The notes beneath the pieces were generated by a model. The model saw only the letters and a program-made list of their open reading frames with translations. It did not search any database and had not been told where the DNA came from. From NCBI GenBank assembly GCA_016713235.1, contig JADJPN010000006.1, positions 32,286 to 96,285 of the forward strand: 64,000 nucleotides of DNA. Reading direction: 5' to 3'. Shown here piece after piece: positions 9,427 through 18,921 of the stretch (the first letter of the stretch is position 1; every line of letters starts with the position of its first letter). The DNA is from Hyphomicrobiales bacterium. Lineage in GTDB: Bacteria; Pseudomonadota; Alphaproteobacteria; Rhizobiales; Xanthobacteraceae. The translations under genes were made by a program, and so were the position numbers.

Positions 9427-9569
9427 GGCACAGCACCTTACGAAAATTCGCGCGCGGAAATACCACGGGAGCCGAAGGCGGTCCAATGACGGCAGGCTTG
9501 CAAATGTGTATTGCGCGCCTTGCCTTTATTAGTGCGGCGAGCCGACATGTCCGCCACAAGGAGATCGAA

Positions 9570-10559
9570 ATGGGCCTTTTGGTAAACGGCGCCTGGCAGG
9601 ATCAGTGGTACGATACGAAATCGACCGGCGGGCGCTTCGAGCGCACCGAAACGAAATTCCGCAACTGGATTACCGCCGACGGCGCGGCGGGACCATCCGG
9701 CGAAGCGGGGTTCGCCGCGGAGAAGGATCGCTACCACCTATATGTCGCACTCGCCTGCCCGTGGGCACATCGCGCGCTGATCTTTCGCGAGATCAAAAAG
9801 CTGCAAGAATTCATTTCCGTCTCCGTTGTGCATCCGCTGATGCTCGAAGAAGGCTGGACCTTCGACGACTACCCCGGCGCCACCGGAGATACAGTCCTGA
9901 ACAAGAAGCGGCTTTACGAGGTCTATCTCGAAGCGAAGTCGGACTACTCGGGCCGTGTCACCGTGCCGACATTATGGGACAAGAAGAAGCGCACGATCGT
10001 GAACAACGAGTCGGCGGAAATCATCCGCATGTTCAACAGCGCGTTCGACGATCTCACCGGCAACCGCGACGACTATTACCCGCAGGCATTGCGCACGGAA
10101 ATCGACGCAGTGAACGCACGCGTTTACAAGAGCATCAATAACGGCGTTTATCGTGCCGGCTTCGCAACGACGCAGAAGGCGTATGACGAAGCCTTCCACG
10201 CGCTGTTCACCGAACTCGATGGCATCGAGACGCGCCTGTCGAACCAGCGCTATCTAGCCGGCGACAAACTGACCGAAGCCGATGTGCGCCTGTTCACGAC
10301 ACTCGTGCGCTTCGACGCGGTCTATGTCGGCCATTTCAAATGCAATCTGCGGCGCATCGCGGACTATCCGAACTTGTCGAACTATCTGCGCGAGCTCTTC
10401 CAGATTCCGGGATTCGGCTCGACCACGAACTTCGACCACATCAAGACGCATTATTATGTGAGCCACCGGAACATAAATCCCACCGGCATCGTACCCCTTG
10501 GCCCCGAGCTTCTGCTCAACGCTCCGCATGACCGCGCGCGATTCAAAAAGGCAGCGTAA
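9570..10559 (+). CDS. Glutathionyl-hydroquinone reductase (Xi-class glutathione S-transferase)
   Basis: This 329-residue protein resembles YqjG/PcpF enzymes, which reduce glutathionyl-hydroquinones to hydroquinones using glutathione. The thioredoxin-like N-terminal half carries the catalytic Cys63 in ALACPWAHRAL, followed by VVHPLM and a GWTFDD-type segment. VPTLWDKKKRTIVNNESAEIIRMFN is the glutathione-binding region, and the helical C-terminal half ends with the typical SHRNINPTGIVPLGP. The ATG at 9570 is preceded by AAGGAGAT and chosen over an ATG at 9486. All recognisable key residues are present. Confidence 0.9.
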   Translation: MGLLVNGAWQDQWYDTKSTGGRFERTETKFRNWITADGAAGPSGEAGFAAEKDRYHLYVALACPWAHRALIFREIKKLQEFISVSVVHPLMLEEGWTFDDYPGATGDTVLNKKRLYEVYLEAKSDYSGRVTVPTLWDKKKRTIVNNESAEIIRMFNSAFDDLTGNRDDYYPQALRTEIDAVNARVYKSINNGVYRAGFATTQKAYDEAFHALFTELDGIETRLSNQRYLAGDKLTEADVRLFTTLVRFDAVYVGHFKCNLRRIADYPNLSNYLRELFQIPGFGSTTNFDHIKTHYYVSHRNINPTGIVPLGPELLLNAPHDRARFKKAA

Positions 10560-11003
10560 TCACCACAGCGCGGGCGGCGGCACGCCATCGAGAATTTCCG
10601 TGAGCCGCCTGCGCGTCGATTGCGTCGTGCCGTCAGGCAAGCCGTGAAGCGGGAAGAAGCTCGCTTCCCGAATTTCAAGATTCGGTGCGAGCGGCCCGCC
10701 ATATTCGAACGCACGCACGACATAAACCGCGACGTGATCGCGCGACGACGCATTCCTGTTCAGGAACAGCGCGTGCAGCTTCGGCGCACCCGTCATCCGG
10801 ACGTTCCCCTCTTCCAACAGTTCTTTTGCCAAGGCTTCTTCGAACGTCTCGCCGGGCTCGACGCCGCCGCCCGGCAGATGCCAGCCCGGCGTATAGCCAT
10901 GCCGCACCAGCAGCACTTCATCGCCACGCAGGACAACGCCCCGCACGCCGAGCGTCATGCCGCGCTTCATGCGCCAATAGAGATGGAGGATTCGGCGGAT
11001 CAT
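10560..11003 (-). CDS. Nudix hydrolase
   Basis: This small Nudix protein (about 147 residues from ATG at 11003) has the box GGGVEPGETFEEALAKELLEEGNV, with Lys replacing the usual Arg and Asn the usual Gly. It is preceded by LLVRHGYTPGWHLPGGG, a layout seen in Nudix enzymes acting on nucleoside diphosphate derivatives; the substrate cannot be told from the sequence. An in-frame start at 11054 would overlap the divergent gene region and is less likely, because family members begin at the IRRILHLYWRMKRGMTLG segment. The gene is convergent with the glutathione reductase gene with no gap. Confidence 0.82.
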   Translation of the reverse strand: MIRRILHLYWRMKRGMTLGVRGVVLRGDEVLLVRHGYTPGWHLPGGGVEPGETFEEALAKELLEEGNVRMTGAPKLHALFLNRNASSRDHVAVYVVRAFEYGGPLAPNLEIREASFFPLHGLPDGTTQSTRRRLTEILDGVPPPALW

Positions 11004-11059
11004 CCTTTGCTTATAGCAAAGACGTTTGCGCGGCGCGTATTCTTGGCTAGACAAGGTCG

Positions 11060-11962
11060 ATGTTCGCGCTCGCCCATCTTTCCGACCCGCATTTGTCGCC
11101 CATGCCGCGCCCGAAACTCAGGGAGCTGATGGGCAAGCGCGCGGTCGGCTATTTTAACTGGCGCACGAACCGAGGCGTGCATCACAGCGTCGACCACCTC
11201 AGCACCCTCGTCGCCGACATGAAGGAGCGCGGCTTCGATCATCTGGCGGTGACGGGCGATCTCGTGAATCTCGGCCTGCCGGACGAATACGGCCTTGCGA
11301 AACGCTTTCTGGAGAGCCTCGGGACCGGCGACCGTGTCTCCATGGTGCCCGGAAATCACGACGCTTATGTACGCGGCACCGCGCTGCTGCATATCGACAT
11401 GTGGAAGGACTACATCGCCGGCGACGAACCCGCGCAGAAGAGCGGCATCACCGGCGCGGCTTTCCCTTATCTGCGCCGTCGCGGCAATCTCGCGATCATC
11501 GGCCTCTCCACTGCGATTCCCACAGCGCCCTTTCTTGCGACCGGTAAACTCGGCAAGACGCAGCTGCTTGCATTCGAACACATGTTGAAAACGATGAAGG
11601 AAGAAAATCGCTTCCGCGTCGTGCTGATCCATCATCCCCCGGCCGGACGCCACTCGCCGCATGAAGTGCTTACCGATGCGAATGCCTTTCGCGCAATCGT
11701 TGCGCGGCAGGGTGCAGAACTGGTGCTGCACGGACATAAGCACAAGGCGATGATGCAAAAGATCGCCGGGCCCGAAGCCGATGTGAATGTGATCGGCGTG
11801 CCTTCCGCCTCGAACCCCGGCAGCAATCCCGACCGTGGCGGCGCGTACAATATTTATCGCGTCGGCGGCAAAGCCGGCGACTGGACCTGCCAATTGGAAA
11901 GCTATGGCTTCGCGCCGGGCGGCTCTAGCATTGCGAAGCTCAGAAACGTGAAGCTGATCTGA
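11060..11962 (+). CDS. Calcineurin-like metallophosphoesterase
   Basis: This 300-residue phosphoesterase carries the full metal-binding set: DPH at residues 9-11, GDLVN at 66-70, GNHD at 98-101, HHPP near 193 and GHKH near 229. Proteins of this type hydrolyse phosphodiesters such as cyclic nucleotides, or other phosphoesters, with two metals; the natural substrate is not evident. There is no signal peptide, so it is cytoplasmic. It is transcribed divergently from the Nudix gene, and its stop directly abuts the stop of the convergent gene at 11963. Confidence 0.88.
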   Translation: MFALAHLSDPHLSPMPRPKLRELMGKRAVGYFNWRTNRGVHHSVDHLSTLVADMKERGFDHLAVTGDLVNLGLPDEYGLAKRFLESLGTGDRVSMVPGNHDAYVRGTALLHIDMWKDYIAGDEPAQKSGITGAAFPYLRRRGNLAIIGLSTAIPTAPFLATGKLGKTQLLAFEHMLKTMKEENRFRVVLIHHPPAGRHSPHEVLTDANAFRAIVARQGAELVLHGHKHKAMMQKIAGPEADVNVIGVPSASNPGSNPDRGGAYNIYRVGGKAGDWTCQLESYGFAPGGSSIAKLRNVKLI

Positions 11963-12502
11963 CTACGGATTCGCCGTGAACCACACGGCCGCGAACAACC
12001 CCGCGGCGCCGATTACCGCGCCAATCACGAACGCAGTTAAAACTGCCCCGCGACGCTGCTTCGGCGCTTCTTCTTTCGTGTCGCTTGCGGCCAGCGCCTG
12101 TTCGCGCGCGACCATTCTGCGCGCGACATAGCGCGTGATCGCCTCGCGCATCGGCGGCACGTCCGCGCTTTCTTCCAAAACGCGGCGGCCATTCGCTGTG
12201 TCGGTGAGCAGGCGGTAGGTGCGCTTGTCGTTGCCCATCGCGACATGCGTGATCGCATCCAGCCAGAGCCGCGGCTGCGCACCGCCGGAAACACCGCGAT
12301 CGAAAAAATCCATGTGCCGGGCGGGAATATCCTTGAAGACGCCGTCGATGGCCTCGTTCAGAATCTCTAACCGCGCCATCTCCGCGTCGCGCAGGTCGAT
12401 GATCACGGCGGAACGATCCGCCGCCTCGATCCGCGCGTCATGCAAAGCTTGCTTCAGCGGCGTCGCCGCGACCGGCATCGCCGGCTTGTTCTTGTCGCTC
12501 AC
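11963..12502 (-). CDS. Conserved hypothetical protein with C-terminal membrane anchor
   Basis: I do not recognise this 179-residue protein. It is mostly soluble and helical, with a segment RLWLDAITHVAMGNDKRTYRLL in its middle, a run of charged residues at about 143-152 (DTKEEAPKQRR), and one hydrophobic span near residues 155-176 at the C-terminus. This is a tail-anchored layout with the bulk in the cytoplasm. It lies 51 bp downstream of the hydroxypyruvate isomerase-like gene on the same strand and may be cotranscribed. Base composition matches the neighbours. Confidence 0.6.
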   Translation of the reverse strand: MSDKNKPAMPVAATPLKQALHDARIEAADRSAVIIDLRDAEMARLEILNEAIDGVFKDIPARHMDFFDRGVSGGAQPRLWLDAITHVAMGNDKRTYRLLTDTANGRRVLEESADVPPMREAITRYVARRMVAREQALAASDTKEEAPKQRRGAVLTAFVIGAVIGAAGLFAAVWFTANP

Positions 12503-12553
12503 GCTTTTCGTCCCTGTACCGGCCGTCCCTGACCGTAGCGCCGCACAGAGAGA

Positions 12554-13345
12554 CTAGCGGCGGGCATGCGCGGAGTCACGCGTGCGCCAGGGTTCCATCC
12601 AGCGCAGGCCCGCTTCGGTGCGGCCGCGCGGGCGATACTCGCAGCCGATAAAGCCGTCATAGCTCGAGAACGCGAGCGCGTTGAACACGGACGCAATATT
12701 CACTTCGCCGCAATCCGGTTCGTCGCGCAGCGGCACGCCCGCGATCTGCACATGCCCGATCCGGCCGGCATGCTTCTCGATCCGCCGGGTCAAATCCCCC
12801 TCGGTGATCTGGGTGTGATAGACGTCGAATTGCAGCTGGACATTGCCGAGCCCGACCGCGTCGATGATCTCGGCCGCCTGATCGTTGTACCGCAAAAAAT
12901 AGTTCGGCCGGTCCCGCGCGTTCAGCGGCTCGATCGTGAGTGTGACGCCGACCTCGGCGGCTTCCGCGCCGGCACGCTTTAAATTTGCAATGAAGGTTTC
13001 GGTGTTGCGGGCATCCGCCATCGCGTCGCCCGCCATGACATGGATCGTCGGTACGTGCAGTGCACGTGCATAGCTGAGCGCCAGATGAATCTTGCGGAAG
13101 AAGTCGCGCTCGCGGCCCGCGATCGCCGCGCAGCCGACGTCGCTGCCGTCCGCCGCGAAGGGCGTATTGATCAGCACGCATTGCAGCCGGCATGCGGTCA
13201 GCCATTCGCGCAAATGCTCGACCGGCTCGGCATACGGGTGCAGCAGTTCGACCGCCGAAAAGCCGGCGTGATGCGCGGCCGCAAAGCGGTCGCGAAACGC
13301 ATACTCCCCGAACAGCATGTTCAGGTTCGCCGCAAACCGAAACAC
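12554..13345 (-). CDS. Hydroxypyruvate isomerase-like TIM-barrel protein
   Basis: This 263-residue sugar-isomerase-fold protein starts at GTG 13345, where GGGGA lies 8 bases upstream and the N-terminus (FRFAANLNMLFGEYAFRDRF) matches the Hyi/OtnI family. Metal and substrate residues are in TIEPLNARDRPNYFL, FDVYHTQITEGD and GHVQIAGVPLRDEPDCGE. Such enzymes interconvert hydroxypyruvate and tartronate semialdehyde, or act on related 2-oxo acids. No glyoxylate carboligase or tartronate reductase gene lies nearby, so the physiological pathway is open. The in-frame extension to 13513 is not family-like. Confidence 0.82.
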   Translation of the reverse strand: MFRFAANLNMLFGEYAFRDRFAAAHHAGFSAVELLHPYAEPVEHLREWLTACRLQCVLINTPFAADGSDVGCAAIAGRERDFFRKIHLALSYARALHVPTIHVMAGDAMADARNTETFIANLKRAGAEAAEVGVTLTIEPLNARDRPNYFLRYNDQAAEIIDAVGLGNVQLQFDVYHTQITEGDLTRRIEKHAGRIGHVQIAGVPLRDEPDCGEVNIASVFNALAFSSYDGFIGCEYRPRGRTEAGLRWMEPWRTRDSAHARR

Positions 13346-13461
13346 GTCTTTAATCCCCCGCAACGAAGCCAATGGAAGCGAAGCGCAACAAAAGCGCAAG
13401 GCCGATTCGCGGGTACCGCAAAAAGCCGCTATGCCTCTCTCGATTAAACGACGAGTCCCGC

Positions 13462-14306
13462 TTGACCACTGCACTACTTCTCGCGGTTCTGGCCGGCGCG
13501 CTGCTGCACGCAAGCTGGAACGCTCTCATCAAATGGGAACCGGACAAGCTCGCGGCTTCCGCCGCGATTGCGTTCGGCGCGGGCCTCGTCGCTTTGCCGA
13601 TCGCGCTGTTCAGCCCGATCCCGCTCGCGCCATCCTGGCCGCTGATCGCCTTCTCGGCGGTGATCCACGTTTTCTATTTCGCGCTGGTCGGCTACGCGCT
13701 GCGTCACGCCGACCTCGGCGTCGTGTATCCGCTGACGCGCGGTTCGGCGCCTGCCTTCACCGCGATCCTCGCGGCGCTCTGGCTTGGCGAAGTGCTCGCA
13801 CTCTCAGGCTGGTTAGCGGTCGGCGCAATCGCGGCGGGCGTCATTACGCTGTCGGCGGACGCACTATCGCGCGGCGGCCTGACGCCGCGCACCGCGGTGC
13901 TCGCGTTCACGAATGCGGCGGTTGTCGTTGCCTATACGCTGGTCGACGGTCTCGGCGCGCGGCTGGCCGGCAACGCGATCTCTTACGTCTCGTGGATGCT
14001 GGCTGGAACGGCCGCATTGATCGTCCGATTGCGCTTATTTTTTATCGCGAACAGGTTGTTGCGAAAACGCGCGGCTTCTGGGTCCGCACGATAATCGGCG
14101 GCGCGCTCAGCATCGCGAGCTACGGCATCGCGCTCTGGGCAATGACCAAAGCGCCAATCGGCCTCGTCGCAGCCTTGCGCGAGACTTCGGTACTGTTTGT
14201 AGCGATTTTTGGAGTGGTGCTGTTCGGCGAACGCTTCGGTCCCAAACGCTGGGCCGCGCTCGTTCTGATCTTGATCGGGATTGGATTGTTGCGGTTGCCG
14301 TTCTGA
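13462..14306 (+). pseudogene. EamA/DMT family transporter, interrupted by one apparent frameshift
   Basis: The reading frame from TTG 13462 gives an EamA-type permease up to about residue 190 (HASWNALIKW, the YPLTRGSAPAFTAILAALWLGE repeat motif). The next frame then continues from about 14020 with IALIFYREQVV, GGALSIASYGIALWAMTKAP and VALRETSVLFVAIFGVVLFGERFG. Restoring one base near 14015-14025 yields a 281-residue protein with about 10 membrane spans, the normal size. Members of this family export metabolites; the substrate is unknown. A TTTTTT run lies just after the break point. A sequencing deletion is the simplest explanation. Confidence 0.8.
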
Positions 14307-14318
14307 AACGGCATCCGG

Positions 14319-14594
14319 CTACATCCGGTATTGCTGAATGCGCGTGGTGCGCAGGCCGGCGAGGCCGTGTTTGTCGATCGAAGCCTGCCAGTTGAGGAAT
14401 TCTTCGACGGTGAGCGTGTAGCGCGCGCAAGCCTCCTCAAGCGAAAGCAGGCCACCACGTACGGCCGCGACAACCTCGGCCTTGCGGCGAATGACCCAAC
14501 GGCGGGTCGACGGCGGGGGAAGATCCGCGATCGTCAAAGGGCTACCGTCCGGCCCGATCACGTACTTCACTCTCGGGCGATGTGCTTCGGTCAT
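14319..14594 (-). CDS. sciP: CtrA inhibitor SciP (DUF1153)
   Basis: This 91-residue DNA-binding protein is recognised by RVKYVIGPDGSPLTIADLPP followed by the helix-turn-helix RRWVIRRKAEVVAAVRGGLLSLEEACARYTL. In Caulobacter SciP binds CtrA at its target promoters and blocks transcription after DNA replication starts. Here it is downstream of flgD and fliK on the same strand with a 153-bp gap that could hold its own promoter. Its presence next to flagellar genes is the usual alphaproteobacterial context. Length is normal and the helix-turn-helix is intact. Confidence 0.9.
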   Translation of the reverse strand: MTEAHRPRVKYVIGPDGSPLTIADLPPPSTRRWVIRRKAEVVAAVRGGLLSLEEACARYTLTVEEFLNWQASIDKHGLAGLRTTRIQQYRM

Positions 14595-14747
14595 TACAAA
14601 CTCACTCAGAACACAACTCGTAATGACGAAAACCTACTGTCCAGAGTTGAACATTTCCCTAAGTGTTTCTTTCCAAAAGGTTATTGGGGCCCGTCACATT
14701 TTGTGGAGCCGGAACAGTGCCAAAAGCGCTGTAAATAAGGGTTTTCG

Positions 14748-15428
14748 CTAGCCTTCGACCGACGGCGCGGTGCCCGGCTTCTGGACCGCCTTGACCTTAT
14801 CGAGCGAGATCAGCGCGGTGCCGACCATCAGGAGCGGCTCGCTTCCGGACAGATCGACCGCATCCACGACACCGGAGAACTGGGTCGAGACCGTTACGCC
14901 CTGACCGCTCGCGTCCTTCGCGTTGATCTTGATGGTGTACTGGCCTTCGGGCGCGGTCTGGCCGTTCGACATCTTGCCGTCCCAGGTAAAGCCGGAGGTA
15001 CCCGACTCGATGGTCGTCTCGTGGGTGAAGACGACATTCCCGGAGGAGTCGGAAATATTGATCGTCGCCGTCGCGGTCCGCGGAGCGGTGACGTACCAGG
15101 TGGCAACACCGGATTTGAGCGCGCTGGTCGCACCGTCCGCCGTGATCGTCGCGCCGACATAGTTCATCGCGGTCGAAAGCTGGCTCGACTTGTTGAGATT
15201 GACGAGCGCTTCGAGATTTTCGTTGCTGCGGATCTGTTGCTCGACGCCCGCGAACTGCACGAGCTGCTGCGTGAACTGGTTCGTATCCAGCGGATCGAGC
15301 GGATTCTGGTTCTTGAGCTGCGTCGTCAGCAACAGCAGGAACGTATCGAAGTTATTCGCGATGCTGGCGCGGCTGGTCTGCGACGCCGCCGCAGCCGCTG
15401 CCGTGTTGTTTACTCCGCTGACCGCCAT
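14748..15428 (-). CDS. flgD: Flagellar hook assembly protein FlgD
   Basis: FlgD is the scaffold that caps the growing hook so that FlgE subunits can polymerise. This 226-residue protein has the conserved N-terminal segment FDTFLLLLTTQLKNQNPLDPLDTNQFTQQLVQFAGVEQQ at about residues 27-65, an Ala-rich leader, and the C-terminal FlgD Ig-like and Tudor-like domains (WDGKMSNGQTAPEGQYTI). It lies 9 bp after fliK on the same strand, so hook length control and hook capping genes are paired. All expected regions are present. Confidence 0.93.
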   Translation of the reverse strand: MAVSGVNNTAAAAAASQTSRASIANNFDTFLLLLTTQLKNQNPLDPLDTNQFTQQLVQFAGVEQQIRSNENLEALVNLNKSSQLSTAMNYVGATITADGATSALKSGVATWYVTAPRTATATINISDSSGNVVFTHETTIESGTSGFTWDGKMSNGQTAPEGQYTIKINAKDASGQGVTVSTQFSGVVDAVDLSGSEPLLMVGTALISLDKVKAVQKPGTAPSVEG

Positions 15429-15437
15429 AACGAACTC

Positions 15438-16796
15438 CTAGATCCGGATATCCACGCCGCCACGCAGCTGCGCCGCGAGCGTCGCGTTGTTGATTGAAAT
15501 TTGGGTGTTCACCTCGCCGTCGGCCTGCACGAGATCGGGCCGCCCGCGCATCTCGGGAGCGTGGCTGTGTTGTCCGTGCTGTGCCTGCGCATCCTGTTGC
15601 AAGGAGAACTGGAGGCTGCCGGCGTCGGCCTTGAGACCCGCATTCTGTAGCGCTTTTTCAAGGCCACGCGCGTCGCGCTGAAGCATGTCCAGCGTTTCCG
15701 CCCGCTCCACGATCAGCTTGGTCGTGGTGTTGCCTTTGCCGTCGATTTCAAGCTTCACATCAATACGCCCAAGCTCCGGCGGATCGAGGCGGATATCGAA
15801 GCGGCGCTCGCCTTTGTTGGCGCGGGTCGTGATTTCGAGTGCGAGCTGATCAAGCGGCACGGCGCGCGAAGCGTCCGCGGTTTGCTGCGTCTGCGTCTGT
15901 ACCGGCGCGTTGACCTGTGCCGTCATTGCAAAATTCGGCGCGACCGCATTGGAAGACAGGAGAGGCTTGGCGCCGTCCGCGCTTACGTCGGCGGGATCGA
16001 TAGCCAATGAGAGTTGGGCCTGCTTGCCGAGCGCTGCTTGCAGCGCTTCGAGCGGCGCGAATACTCGCAGCGGTGTTGCGTTCTCGGTGTTCACCGAACC
16101 CGGCTGGGTCTGCGCTTGAAACTGCGCGTCGAGCGACGCAACGAGCTTAGTCGGCTTCGAAAGCGAGGCTGCCGTTTCCGCAGCTATTCCTTGAAGCGGA
16201 AGTTCGAGATTCGATTTCGCCTGCCCGGAAACGGGCGCGATCCCGGCTTGCGGCTTCGCGGCGCCGTTCTGTCCAGCCTGCGCAGATTGCGCGTCTATTG
16301 CCGCCTTGTTGGCATCGGCGGTAGCGGCCGTCAGCGCCGGGGTAGCCTGCACTTCGGCATTTCCGGCAGCGGCATTCGCATCGGCGGCAGCTTGCGTAAC
16401 CGCCGTATCCGGCGGCGTGTCGCCGACCGCGATCATCAGAAGAGCGTCCGCGGCGACCGTATCTTCGCTGTCGGTGTCGTCGGTGTCGTCTTCCGCCGTC
16501 ACGGCTTTCGCCGGAATATTCGATTCCGTCTGCGACGTGGCCTCGGGCTTGGTTGCATCCCTGGCCTGCCGCTTCGTCTGGCGGTCCGCATCTGCCTCTG
16601 GTTTCGGCTGCTTTGCGGGAACATCTTTACGGCGCTCCGGCATTTGCGGCGCTTCCGGCCGCTGCACGGACGCTTTCACATCGGCAACCGAGTCGAGCAG
16701 CGACGAAAACGGATCGTCGCCTTCCGTCACGGAATTCTGCGGCTGAGTCAGACTGGCGCGGAAGTCGGTGGAGGAAACGGCGGAGACGCTGGCCAA
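15438..16796 (-). CDS. fliK: Flagellar hook-length control protein FliK
   Basis: This 452-residue protein has the typical FliK build: a long low-complexity N-terminal part rich in Ala, Gln, Thr and Pro that acts as the ruler, and a compact C-terminal Flg_hook domain at about 325-430 (RFDIRLDPPELGRIDVKLEI, then ERAETLDMLQRDARGLEKAL). FliK measures the hook and switches the export gate from hook to filament substrates. It is the first gene of the fliK-flgD run and is divergent from mnmA across about 190 bp that must hold both promoters. Confidence 0.9.
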   Translation of the reverse strand: MASVSAVSSTDFRASLTQPQNSVTEGDDPFSSLLDSVADVKASVQRPEAPQMPERRKDVPAKQPKPEADADRQTKRQARDATKPEATSQTESNIPAKAVTAEDDTDDTDSEDTVAADALLMIAVGDTPPDTAVTQAAADANAAAGNAEVQATPALTAATADANKAAIDAQSAQAGQNGAAKPQAGIAPVSGQAKSNLELPLQGIAAETAASLSKPTKLVASLDAQFQAQTQPGSVNTENATPLRVFAPLEALQAALGKQAQLSLAIDPADVSADGAKPLLSSNAVAPNFAMTAQVNAPVQTQTQQTADASRAVPLDQLALEITTRANKGERRFDIRLDPPELGRIDVKLEIDGKGNTTTKLIVERAETLDMLQRDARGLEKALQNAGLKADAGSLQFSLQQDAQAQHGQHSHAPEMRGRPDLVQADGEVNTQISINNATLAAQLRGGVDIRI

Positions 16797-16990
16797 GAGG
16801 GCACCTCAAACGAGCGGATGGATCCGACAGTTCCCTGAGCAAGCGCCGGGCCAGATTGCGCGGCAGGCAAATGCCTGAAAATCAGCGCTTTTTGCAGCGA
16901 CGGGGTAGTCCCAGACCGGCAGAATCCGCACACCCGGCAGACTTTGCCGCCTCTTTGCTTGCCTGACCCCGATCCCTATAACCCCGCGAC

Positions 16991-18193
16991 ATGAACCTCG
17001 ATTTCGACATCGCTGGAGAGCCGAGCAAGACCCGCATCGTGGTTGCGATGTCGGGCGGCGTGGACTCGTCGGTCGCGGCCGCGCTTGCCAAGCGCGCGGG
17101 CTACGATGTCGTGGGCGTGACCCTGCAACTCTATAATCACGGCGAAGCGGTCCAGAAGAAGGGTGCCTGCTGCGCCGGCTCCGACATTCGCGACGCGCGG
17201 ACGGTCGCGGCCAAGATCGGCATTCCACATTTCGTGCTCGATTATGAAGCCCGCTTTCAGGAGCAGGTGATCCAGCCATTCGCGGATTCTTACGCACGCG
17301 GCGAGACGCCGGTGCCCTGCATCTCCTGCAATCAGACTGTGAAGTTCAAGGATTTGCTCTCGACCGCAAAAGAACTCGGTGGCGCGGCGCTTGTCACCGG
17401 CCACTACATCGAGAGCCGCAACGCCGGCAATCGCCGCGCGATGTATCGCGCGCATGATGCCGATCGCGACCAGAGCTACTTTTTATATGCGACGACGCAG
17501 GAGCAACTCGATTATCTGCGCTTCCCGCTCGGCGGCCTCGCAAAACCTGCCGTGCGCGCGATCGCCGAGGAACTCGGGCTTGTCGTTGCGAACAAGCCGG
17601 ACAGCCAGGACATCTGTTTTGTCCCGTCCGGCAGATACACGACCATCATCGATCGCCTGAAGCCGAACGCCGGCGAGCCGGGCGAGATCGTGCATCTCGA
17701 TGGCCGCGTGCTCGGTTCGCATCAGGGCATTATCCATTACACGGTCGGCCAGCGCCGCGGCCTCAACATTGCGATGAATACGCCAGAAAGCGAGCCGCTG
17801 TTTGTCGTCAAGCTGGATGCGAAGACCAAGCGCGTGATCGTGGGTCCGCGCAATGCGCTGCTCGTCGGCAGTGCGCTGCTGCGCGACATCAACTGGATCG
17901 GCGACACCTCGCCAACGGAAATGGCGGCGGCCGGCACCCCCGTATTCGCCCGCGTGCGTTCCACCCGCGCGCCTGTTCCGGCTGTGCTGCTGAACTCCGG
18001 CAACCAAATTTTCATCGGCTTCGCCGATGGAGAAGAAGGGGTCGCGCCCGGACAGGCCTGCGTTCTTTATGACAGCGACGGTCCGCGGGCCCGGATTCTC
18101 GGCGGTGGGGTCATCACCGCCACCTTGCCGTTAGACGAAAGTCGCGAGAAAATAGTACCGGCTTCGCAACCCGAAGCCGCGTTGGTGGTTTGA
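16991..18193 (+). CDS. mnmA: tRNA 2-thiouridine(34) synthase MnmA
   Basis: MnmA thiolates U34 of Lys, Glu and Gln tRNAs using ATP and a persulfide relay. The 400-residue protein has the PP-loop SGGVDSS at 21-27, a CC pair at about 60-61, CISC at 110-113 in PVPCISCNQTVKF, and the second catalytic Cys in KPDSQDICFVPSGRY. Length is slightly above the E. coli enzyme but normal for alphaproteobacteria. It is followed after 10 bp by a methyltransferase gene on the same strand. All catalytic residues are visible. Confidence 0.95.
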   Translation: MNLDFDIAGEPSKTRIVVAMSGGVDSSVAAALAKRAGYDVVGVTLQLYNHGEAVQKKGACCAGSDIRDARTVAAKIGIPHFVLDYEARFQEQVIQPFADSYARGETPVPCISCNQTVKFKDLLSTAKELGGAALVTGHYIESRNAGNRRAMYRAHDADRDQSYFLYATTQEQLDYLRFPLGGLAKPAVRAIAEELGLVVANKPDSQDICFVPSGRYTTIIDRLKPNAGEPGEIVHLDGRVLGSHQGIIHYTVGQRRGLNIAMNTPESEPLFVVKLDAKTKRVIVGPRNALLVGSALLRDINWIGDTSPTEMAAAGTPVFARVRSTRAPVPAVLLNSGNQIFIGFADGEEGVAPGQACVLYDSDGPRARILGGGVITATLPLDESREKIVPASQPEAALVV

Positions 18194-18203
18194 AGAGGCG
18201 TCA

Positions 18204-18908
18204 ATGAAGTCGGAATCCGCCGGTAATGGCAAAGCGGCGCAGGGCCTGGACCGCGCTACCATCGAAAAAGCCTATGCCCGCTGGGCACCCGTTTATGACG
18301 TCGTTTTCGGCCCGTTGCTCGACATGGGGCGCCGCACGGCGACCAACGCCGCGACCCGCGTCGGCGGCCGCATTCTGAACGTCGGCGTCGGCACCGGCCT
18401 GGAACTTCCCTATTTCGACAAGTCGCATGAAGTGGTCGGCGTCGATATTTCCGAGCCGATGCTGCGCAAGGCGCAGGAACGCATCGAACGCGAAAAACTC
18501 GGCAACGTGAAGGGCCTTTGCGTCATGGATGGCGCAAACCTGGCCTTCGCCGACGGTTCCTTCGACTGCGTGGTCGCGCAATTCGTCATCACCACGGTCC
18601 CGCAGCCGGAAAAGACGCTCGACGAATTCGCCCGCGTATTGAAGCCGGGCGGCGAGATCGTGCTCGTGAACCACATCGGCGCCGAGCGGGGACTGCGCGC
18701 GAGCTTCGAGCGCTGGTTCTCCCAGCACGCGCGCAAGCTCGGCTGGTCGCCGGAATTCCCGTTCAAGCGGCTTTCCGATTGGGCGGAGAAGAACGGCCAT
18801 GTGCAGCTCGTCGAGCGCCGCACGGTTCCGCCCTTCGGCGTGTTCACGTTGATGCGTTTTGCCCGCGAGACTGCCGCGAACAGCCAGCCCGCCGCGGCGA
18901 CAGCCTGA
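18204..18908 (+). CDS. Class I SAM-dependent methyltransferase, PmtA-like phosphatidylethanolamine N-methyltransferase
   Basis: This 234-residue methyltransferase has SAM motif I ILNVGVGTGLELPYF at about 57-71, then VVGVDISEPML (motif II) and ARVLKPGGEIVLVNH. The N-terminal YARWAPVYDVVFGPLLDMGR and the VERRTVPPFGVFTLMRF C-terminus resemble the soluble PmtA of rhizobia and Rhodobacter, which methylates phosphatidylethanolamine three times to make phosphatidylcholine. Ubiquinone-pathway methyltransferases look similar at low resolution, so the substrate is a probable rather than certain call. It is probably cotranscribed with mnmA. Confidence 0.75.
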   Translation: MKSESAGNGKAAQGLDRATIEKAYARWAPVYDVVFGPLLDMGRRTATNAATRVGGRILNVGVGTGLELPYFDKSHEVVGVDISEPMLRKAQERIEREKLGNVKGLCVMDGANLAFADGSFDCVVAQFVITTVPQPEKTLDEFARVLKPGGEIVLVNHIGAERGLRASFERWFSQHARKLGWSPEFPFKRLSDWAEKNGHVQLVERRTVPPFGVFTLMRFARETAANSQPAAATA

Positions 18909-18921
18909 AGTTCTTGAATCC

